Shown here piece after piece: positions 1 to 6,188 of a DNA stretch of 7,937 nt. The notes under the pieces are model-generated. The model made no database searches. It was not told the origin of the DNA and worked only from the letters and a program-made list of their open reading frames with translations. A program made the translations under genes and the position numbers. Position 1 is the first letter of the stretch; each line of letters begins with the position of its first letter. Source of the DNA: Candidatus Thalassarchaeaceae archaeon (GTDB lineage: Archaea; Thermoplasmatota; Poseidoniia; Poseidoniales; Thalassarchaeaceae); contig DUIL01000009.1 in assembly GCA_013330385.1 (NCBI GenBank), forward strand, positions 1 through 7,937. Reading direction: 5' to 3'.

Positions 1-3000
1 TATCTAGTTCCATCTAATGAGACCGCCAACGTACCCGGTAGTTCCGCAATTGAAAATAATTTGGTCGGTTCTTCCACTACTAACTCCTCAGGATTTTTCT
101 CTTTCAATGGTATATCTCCTCAGATTATCCAACCTGGATTCGGTTCTCTTGTTATTCAGACTCATAAATCCGGCTATGTAGGAGTTCAGGGTATAACCTT
201 CCCTTGGACAATCAATATCACTGACGATTCTGTTTTATCGATAAGCAGCCCTCTACCTGCTAACGAGCCTATGTTAGGTGCGGGGGTCAATACTACAGTT
301 ACTGGAACTCTTTCTTTGGAGAATACTCCCTTTATTGATCCAACTCAGATTGATACGTTACAAGTTCTATTGAATTATACAACAGTTCAAGACGGTTCTG
401 TGAATCTAATCGCTGATGTTGGTTCAAATGGGTATTACGAGTTCAACGTACCAATTTCTGAAGTCGAACCACTAGGTTTGATTAACGCATCCCTCGCTTT
501 CCTTGGTTGGCATCAAGACGACCTTAACAATGCCACCATACCTGAATACCATCTAAGGCCTAATACATACGATTTCAACTTTAATGTCACTCCTTCGCCA
601 AATTTGACCGTGACTTTAGAAGGAATTGACTCGAATGCTAGTATCTTGGATATTAATCAATTAGTTTTCATCAATGGTACTGCAGAAAGTAGAGGCCCTA
701 CACCCGAGCCGATGAATGGAACGTTGACCTTCCAAATGAGAAGGTCGGGTACAAACGGTCCTTACACAACCTTAGCTACTTGGAATCTTAATTCCTCAAA
801 TTGGACTAGCGTCCCTGGTCAATTTTCTCTTTCCCTTGACTTTAACGAATCAATTGTAACGATTCCTTCTGGCGAAGTGGAGGTTAAATTTACTTACAAT
901 GCTGATGGATTATTTGCAGCAGATGAGGAAACCTTCTCGTCAACTTATGGAATTCGCTCTTACGTAGAATTCGCGTATACTTTGGCACCTACAACAAGAG
1001 GTAATCAGGCAGCAGTAGATGTTCAATTGTTTGATCACACTGGTACTTCAGTAACGGAATTCCCAGGTACATACACTGTTAATTTCAATGGCACTCAAGT
1101 TTGGAACACTACAAATCCGCCTTCTGGCAGATATACTGTGACTTGGATGCCACAATGGCAGATGGAAGCTGGAGACTATTCTTGGGATATGAATTATAGC
1201 GGTTCAACTTGGTTACTACCCAATTCAGTTCAAGACACAATTAGAATTCAAGGAAGGGCCAATGTGACTGTCAACATGGGTCTGAATTGGACTCACTTGG
1301 GAGGTGCAAACTGGGTTTCTGGATTTGCTCAAGACATGGTTCTACTCACGCCAATCACAGGAAACAATTCTTCAATTCTATTACAGATGGAAACACCTTC
1401 TGATTTACCACCTGCCCCTGATGGTAGCCCCGCTCCCCCTGTGGTACACAGATTGGCGGATGGATGGATAAACACCACAACCGGTGCATACAACCTTTCA
1501 TTCGTCATGCCTACGGATATTCCTTCAGGGGTTTATGCACTAAGGCTACTTCTAGACTTCACAGAACATGCTACTCTGCCAGGGCCCTATTTCACCGTCT
1601 CAGATGCGGTACGCCATGGTACAGGAATTGAAAGTGAATTCGTAGTTGAAGCTGAACCTGATACGTTGATTGTGGTTGCTGGTAATACTCTAATTATCAA
1701 TGCTTCAATTACAGATGTTGCTGATGGTTCTGTAGTTCCTGATGCATCCGTGGATCTCTATCTAGATTGGGGCGGCCCCAATCAGGCAGTCATTGACACA
1801 GGAGTTACAGATGCTGACGGTATTGTTAGATTCAGTCCCACAATACTATCTAACACTGAACCTGGATTCTACAATCTGAGAGTTCATGCACCTGATGATT
1901 TGACTGACACTCTGAATATCACGGATGCAGGACGATGGTTTGGAAATGAGAGTTTTGCAAATTTAACTGTACAAGTCAATAGCCTTATTCTGATTGATTC
2001 AATCCCTCTGGAGGTCACGGCAGGTCAGTCATTCACCATGAGTGGCCGTGTTCTAGATGGATTCGACGTTAATAGAACCGTGTCGGGGCCCATGGGTTTG
2101 ACAGTGTTCTTCCTCGGTGATGACAGTGAGGTTCTTGTTGAAAGTCATGTAACTGCAAATAATGGTTCATTTACTGTATCTACACCTACAGACCCTCTGG
2201 GTGATGGTGTCTCAAGTGGAACCAAAACGGTGATTGTTAGTGTATTGAATGAAAGCACTCCATTTTATCTCACAGGTACAGGAAATGCCTCTATTCTTGT
2301 TAGGGGCGTAACACGCTTTACCGATAGAACTCCAATCATCAATACAATTGTCGATAGAGGCTCAGAAATTACCTTTGGTGCAAGACTGACTGAATTCAGT
2401 AACAATGATTTGAGGTTGGGTGATATGACGATTGCAGCAAAGTTCCACGATACTTGGCTGAGTGAGGATGTAACTTCTGCTGATGGAATGGTCAATTTCA
2501 CATTCGATGTTCCTCATACGCATCCATTGGGATTAATGGCGGTTACATTATGGTTCAACGGCAGTTCAACCCTACATTCCACTTCTCTTCAAATTAACAC
2601 AATTATTGTCCGTTCACCTACTAATTTGACTGTTGATTCTGTGGTTGAAAATCCGATTGCTGGTGATTCATTCAATGTTAGTGGCACTCTATTTTCTAGT
2701 AATGGCTCTGGAATAATGGATAGAAGTGGGAACTCACTTTCATCGTCACTGACTTTTGATATAGATGGTGAAACAAATGGATTCCAAGTATCGGGTGGTA
2801 GCGTTTCAGCTAACGGCTCATGGAATGCTATAGTTACTCTAGGACTATCTTTCCCTAGAGGGACGCACAATATCACAGCAACATACACGCCTTCGGTTAA
2901 TTACTATGGTTCAAGTTCTGGTGATGGCACATTTGACAGTAGAGGTTATTCTTTGGTGACTATTATTGATCCTGCAGATTTGGATCCGGATCGTAGAATT

Positions 3001-5211
3001 ACCCGTGGAGAATCCATTAGCGTAAACATCTCACTGATTGACAATGCGGGCCAACTAGTTGATGGTGTAGATGTAGATGTACTAGTTGATGGCGTATTCC
3101 TTCTAAGTGTCCCTACTGATGTTAATGGATTAGCAAATGTCATGGTTCCAGTAGATGAACACCGCCTTCAAGGCCCTCTAACAATCACCATAGAGTTCGC
3201 CGGAATAGCTGGAACAACTGGTTTGATAGGAGACTCAACTTGGACTCGAGTAATTGTACTGGCCCCTACTGTGATTTCAGTAACCGAAATTTCAGGTTCA
3301 ATGATTGCTGGCGAATCAGTTACCTTCACAGGAACTCTACTCGATGAACATGGATTAGTTCTAAACGAAGAAGGAATAGACACAGGAGGTGTTATTCACA
3401 TTGATATCGATGGTATCGATGTAGGTCCTGCATATTCCACACGTTCTAATGCATCTACGGGGATTTGGACGGTTACCTACAATTTACCTCTTGATACTGA
3501 TTATGGCCCACACACGGTTACTGCTAGATTCCTTGGAGGATTCACATGGGTAGATCCGATGGGCCAAGGTGATTCACTAAATCCTGAGTATTATTTGCCA
3601 TCAACTGTTACTGTTGGTTACAATGTCACTCAAACATCTCAAGTAGTCTTGACCACACCTCCTGGTGAAGTAGACCGTAATGATTTACTATTGATTGAAG
3701 GAATGCTTACAGATGGAGCTGGAAGAGTTCTAGGTGATAGATATCTTGAGGTGTCGATGAACGATCAATTCCTAACTGGTGTCCAAGTGGCTTCTAATGG
3801 CACCTTCAGCATCTACATTCCAGTACCTCCAGATATGCCACTCGGTCCACGTATTGTAAAAATTAATTATGACGGTGAAGAATTCATTCTTCCTTCAAAT
3901 TCCACAACGGTGTTCACTGTATTCGGCCCAACTATAATCACAGTCAATCCACCTGCTACTGTTGCTGTAGGTGATCAACTCAGGTTGACTGGAACCGTTC
4001 GTGACAATCTTCCTAACGGCGGACTTGCCAACCACACTCTAGAGATATTCATCGATGGTACTTTGGTTGGAATAACTTCTTCTGACGAAAATGGTGATTG
4101 GAACTTTACTTGGGTGATTTCCGACTTCTTAGATGTCGGCTTCCACTCTCTCACAGTGTCGGCCCCAGGTCAGGGATACTATCGCCCAGGTTCAGTTGAT
4201 ACAAATCTGACCATAGCCTATCATACTTCTTTGGATATGCAGGTAGATGCAGTATCTGTAACGAGAGGTGGTTCTTGGAACTTTAGTGGACGTTTGTATG
4301 ACTCTGATACTACTGGTGCCCCGGGTTTAGAGGGCAGGGAGATTATAGTCAGTCTTGATGGACTAGAGATTAGTCGTTTGACAACTAATTCAGATGGGAC
4401 ATTTGATTTCAAACATGACTTAGGCTATCTAATTCCTAGAGGTGGCCACGATATCAAATTCACATTTGAAGGACAAACGCTCTATTTGCCGGTTGAATAC
4501 AATATGACTGTATATGCACGAGCAGACATAGAAATTGAGATACTATGGAAGACGGATATTATCATTCGCAGCGATGAAGTAGCGAAAATCAAGCTCGTTG
4601 GAAGAGTTCTTGAAGTCGGTGGCGAAGGAAACGTGATTGAAGACTTAGATATCGTGCTATTATGGAATGATGTAGCAGAGCCTGCTGTTGTGACATGGGA
4701 ATCCGCTACAGGCCATTTCGACATACAATCTCCAGCACGATCAACAATGCCTCCTGGTGAATTGACTCTCGTAGTGCAGGTTCAAACAGATGCATCCCGA
4801 TATCTGAATGGTGCCTCAAAGGATCACATTGTCAACATCAGAGTGCCTGTGCGATTTGATTTCAATCCAGATGGGCATGTAATTAGAGAAAACACAAGAG
4901 TGATTGCTGGAAATGTCACAGTGGTTGCCACCGATACAGGATTGCCTGTCGAGGGGATATCAATTGTGTCAATACTTGCTAATGGTTCGACAGTTAGATT
5001 CCAATCAGTGAAACTGACTGATTCTATAGGAGTCATGGATTACGAATTCATGGTGCAAGATCCAGTACCCGGTTTCTATGATATAGGTTATTGGGGGGAT
5101 TTAGATCTATATTTCCAAACGGATTCGCAATTGATTGACCCTGCCGACAGATTCTGGCTTTCAACAGAACACGGCGGAGTGAATCTGACCTATGCTGAAC
5201 CTCCTTCAGAA
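1..5211 (+). repeat. Array of about 15 diverged Ig-like protein modules
   Basis: This is a protein-level tandem repeat rather than a DNA repeat. Approximate module boundaries by nucleotide are 1-280 (partial), 280-625, 626-990, 990-1270, 1270-1665, 1668-1985, 1985-2325, 2326-2640, 2641-2990, 2990-3297, 3298-3660, 3661-3954, 3955-4248, 4249-4542, 4543-4863 and 4864-5211. The most regular stretch is 3298-4542, where the closing-strand proline of the 'YxPS'-like motif falls at 3598, 3892, 4186 and 4489, a period of 98, 98 and 101 residues. Modules before about 1665 are less regular and richer in tryptophan. No long exact nucleotide identity between modules was seen, so the duplications are old or under diversifying change. 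Individual boundaries are good to about ten residues. Confidence 0.8.
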
Positions 5212-5679
5212 ATAGGATTCTGGCAGATTGCCACAGCGATTGGAATAATTCTGATACTTGGTACTCTTGTCGGACTGGCCGTGTCTTTGCGTCGTCGAAA
5301 GCAGGCTGCTTTAGACGAAATGCAGGGCTTGTTTAGTTACACTGCTGAATTACTTGCAGCCGGCGATGAAGTTCGCGAGGCTATCTTCAATTGCTACGAG
5401 AATCTATGTCAAATTCTAATGCGTCAAGGATTCCTCCGTAGAGACTTCGAGACGGTTCGAGAATTTGAGATGGCTATCCGTAAGGCCCTGCCAATAAGTG
5501 AGCAAGCACTAATTGCGCTTGACCGCATCTTCGAAGAGGCTAGGTATTCTTCACACAGATTGGGTGAAGGGCACCGTCAGAATGCTCAGTTAGCTCTACA
5601 AACCGTGCTACAAGAGATTGATGAATTACAGGAAATTCCAGACAGGGACTCGATTGAATTGTTAGAATCTACCAGTTAA
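1..5679 (+). CDS. Giant Ig-repeat, membrane-anchored surface protein with cytoplasmic DUF4129-like domain (5' partial)
   Basis: The reading frame is open from the first base, so the start codon is upstream; 1892 codons are visible, ending in TAA at 5677-5679. Residues 1-1737 are a string of about fifteen beta-rich modules of 95-120 residues. They share the pattern 'AGxxxxxxGTLxD', a 'DGxxxG' strand, an 'xDxxGxxxF' turn, 'PxGxHxxxxxF' and a closing 'YxxPS' strand, typical of Ig-like domains in prokaryotic surface proteins. This region has about fifty N-x-S/T sequons and no cysteine. One hydrophobic helix (1738-1763) is followed by RRRK and a roughly 110-residue helical tail resembling DUF4129. 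The likely topology is a long glycosylated ectodomain outside, a single anchor and a small domain inside; adhesion or cell-envelope architecture is an inference. DUF4129 often ends transglutaminase-like membrane proteins, so a catalytic domain could lie in the missing N-terminus. The gene ends flush against the convergent small gene. The frame and architecture are secure; the biological role is not known. Confidence 0.95.
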   Translation, partial: YLVPSNETANVPGSSAIENNLVGSSTTNSSGFFSFNGISPQIIQPGFGSLVIQTHKSGYVGVQGITFPWTINITDDSVLSISSPLPANEPMLGAGVNTTVTGTLSLENTPFIDPTQIDTLQVLLNYTTVQDGSVNLIADVGSNGYYEFNVPISEVEPLGLINASLAFLGWHQDDLNNATIPEYHLRPNTYDFNFNVTPSPNLTVTLEGIDSNASILDINQLVFINGTAESRGPTPEPMNGTLTFQMRRSGTNGPYTTLATWNLNSSNWTSVPGQFSLSLDFNESIVTIPSGEVEVKFTYNADGLFAADEETFSSTYGIRSYVEFAYTLAPTTRGNQAAVDVQLFDHTGTSVTEFPGTYTVNFNGTQVWNTTNPPSGRYTVTWMPQWQMEAGDYSWDMNYSGSTWLLPNSVQDTIRIQGRANVTVNMGLNWTHLGGANWVSGFAQDMVLLTPITGNNSSILLQMETPSDLPPAPDGSPAPPVVHRLADGWINTTTGAYNLSFVMPTDIPSGVYALRLLLDFTEHATLPGPYFTVSDAVRHGTGIESEFVVEAEPDTLIVVAGNTLIINASITDVADGSVVPDASVDLYLDWGGPNQAVIDTGVTDADGIVRFSPTILSNTEPGFYNLRVHAPDDLTDTLNITDAGRWFGNESFANLTVQVNSLILIDSIPLEVTAGQSFTMSGRVLDGFDVNRTVSGPMGLTVFFLGDDSEVLVESHVTANNGSFTVSTPTDPLGDGVSSGTKTVIVSVLNESTPFYLTGTGNASILVRGVTRFTDRTPIINTIVDRGSEITFGARLTEFSNNDLRLGDMTIAAKFHDTWLSEDVTSADGMVNFTFDVPHTHPLGLMAVTLWFNGSSTLHSTSLQINTIIVRSPTNLTVDSVVENPIAGDSFNVSGTLFSSNGSGIMDRSGNSLSSSLTFDIDGETNGFQVSGGSVSANGSWNAIVTLGLSFPRGTHNITATYTPSVNYYGSSSGDGTFDSRGYSLVTIIDPADLDPDRRITRGESISVNISLIDNAGQLVDGVDVDVLVDGVFLLSVPTDVNGLANVMVPVDEHRLQGPLTITIEFAGIAGTTGLIGDSTWTRVIVLAPTVISVTEISGSMIAGESVTFTGTLLDEHGLVLNEEGIDTGGVIHIDIDGIDVGPAYSTRSNASTGIWTVTYNLPLDTDYGPHTVTARFLGGFTWVDPMGQGDSLNPEYYLPSTVTVGYNVTQTSQVVLTTPPGEVDRNDLLLIEGMLTDGAGRVLGDRYLEVSMNDQFLTGVQVASNGTFSIYIPVPPDMPLGPRIVKINYDGEEFILPSNSTTVFTVFGPTIITVNPPATVAVGDQLRLTGTVRDNLPNGGLANHTLEIFIDGTLVGITSSDENGDWNFTWVISDFLDVGFHSLTVSAPGQGYYRPGSVDTNLTIAYHTSLDMQVDAVSVTRGGSWNFSGRLYDSDTTGAPGLEGREIIVSLDGLEISRLTTNSDGTFDFKHDLGYLIPRGGHDIKFTFEGQTLYLPVEYNMTVYARADIEIEILWKTDIIIRSDEVAKIKLVGRVLEVGGEGNVIEDLDIVLLWNDVAEPAVVTWESATGHFDIQSPARSTMPPGELTLVVQVQTDASRYLNGASKDHIVNIRVPVRFDFNPDGHVIRENTRVIAGNVTVVATDTGLPVEGISIVSILANGSTVRFQSVKLTDSIGVMDYEFMVQDPVPGFYDIGYWGDLDLYFQTDSQLIDPADRFWLSTEHGGVNLTYAEPPSEIGFWQIATAIGIILILGTLVGLAVSLRRRKQAALDEMQGLFSYTAELLAAGDEVREAIFNCYENLCQILMRQGFLRRDFETVREFEMAIRKALPISEQALIALDRIFEEARYSSHRLGEGHRQNAQLALQTVLQEIDELQEIPDRDSIELLESTS
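5212..5289 (+). other. Transmembrane anchor of the surface protein
   Basis: Residues 1738-1763 form an uninterrupted hydrophobic stretch rich in Ile, Leu, Gly and Ala, with an aromatic start (GFW). It is immediately followed by Arg-Arg-Arg-Lys at 5290-5301. The basic cluster on the C-terminal side predicts that the long N-terminal part is outside and the tail inside. Sequons are abundant up to about 30 bases before the helix and absent after it, which supports the same topology. Confidence 0.92.
5302..5640 (+). other. DUF4129-like cytoplasmic C-terminal domain
   Basis: About 110 residues follow the membrane helix and are predicted to be all helical. Features of the DUF4129 family are a central 'ETVREFE' (residues 1817-1823, compare the usual TPREF) and, about 25 residues later, 'FEEARYS' (1844-1850, compare the usual LFEEARY). 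A short hydrophilic end follows. The only two cysteines of the visible protein are here (the 'NCYENLC' segment near 5389-5409). DUF4129 is known from the C-termini of transglutaminase-like and other membrane proteins, often near MoxR ATPase and DUF58 genes. Its molecular role is not established. The match is by motif recall, not a profile search. Confidence 0.7.
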
Positions 5680-6144
5680 TCATGTGAATTTTAGTTGGAG
5701 AATACCTTCGTCTAATATTGCTGAATCTACACTCATCCCTTGCGGTAATTTGTAAGTCCGAATAAGTCCTCCGAATCTTTCGGGCGCAATGATTCGAACG
5801 AAATTCACCCCATCCCCTAACATAGTACTAACAGATAGGCCTTCAAAATCGACTTGACGAAGGTCAAGGTCAAATCCTTGTTGAGCAGTATTCTGATCAA
5901 TTTCTTCGATAACAGCGCTAGATGAACCGAATAGACGTGCACTTTCCATGGATTTACTTACAATGCCAGAGGCCTCTGCCAAAACTCCTTGATGCTCTAA
6001 CATCGCATCATTGAGGTGAGGTAAATCCGTTAGAAATCTCTGATGCATATTCTCTGCAGTTTCATCAAGTCCGGCATTACTAAGTCCTATTTCCACTGGC
6101 ATTTCTGATGATTTAAGGCCATGGATGACTACTCTCTCCCACAT
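5680..6144 (-). CDS. Small protein with Hsp20/alpha-crystallin-like C-terminus, downstream of the helicase
   Basis: With the chosen ATG at 6144 the product is 154 residues, with TGA at 5682-5680. A longer form starting at ATG 6192 (170 residues) overlaps the helicase stop as ATGA. The shorter form is preferred because AGGTGA lies 5 bases before its ATG, whereas no Shine-Dalgarno precedes 6192. Residues 1-22 look like a beta hairpin. Residues 25-82 are helical and rich in Met, Glu and Ala. From about 95 to 154 the order 'VNFVRII', 'PERFGG', 'RTYKLPQG' and 'DEGILQLKF' parallels the last strands of Hsp20/alpha-crystallin domains (ER-x-G-x-F-x-R-x-F-x-LP, then nGvLxIxl), with about two residues fewer between LP and G. 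The first half of such a domain is not evident and there is no IxI tail, so this may be a degenerate or convergent fold. No signal peptide or membrane segment is seen. Tight linkage suggests co-expression with the helicase. Function is unknown. Confidence 0.85.
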   Translation of the reverse strand: MWERVVIHGLKSSEMPVEIGLSNAGLDETAENMHQRFLTDLPHLNDAMLEHQGVLAEASGIVSKSMESARLFGSSSAVIEEIDQNTAQQGFDLDLRQVDFEGLSVSTMLGDGVNFVRIIAPERFGGLIRTYKLPQGMSVDSAILDEGILQLKFT

Positions 6145-6149
6145 GATTC

Positions 6150-6155
6150 TCACCT
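6150..6155 (-). promoter_or_regulatory. Shine-Dalgarno AGGTGA deciding the start at 6144
   Basis: Read on the minus strand, GAGAGGTGA ends 5 bases before the ATG at 6144-6142. AGGTGA is a perfect six-base match to the archaeal anti-Shine-Dalgarno (16S 3' end CACCUCC). It lies in the gap after the helicase stop, so it is not explained by the helicase coding sequence. It favours the 154-residue product over the ATGA-overlapping 170-residue one. Confidence 0.65.
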
Positions 6156-6188
6156 CTCCCAACCCTTCGTCTCGGATGAACCATTGCC

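Noticed and set aside
61..63. TTG at 61 as the start of the surface protein
   Set aside because: The frame continues upstream without a stop to base 1, the residues before it fit a beta-rich module, and no signal peptide follows the TTG; the gene is simply truncated by the window.
2265..5036. Several minus-strand open frames of 63-99 codons within the surface-protein gene
   Set aside because: They are antisense to the repeat array, rich in Ser, Thr and Pro by mirror composition, and have no ribosome-binding site or family signature.
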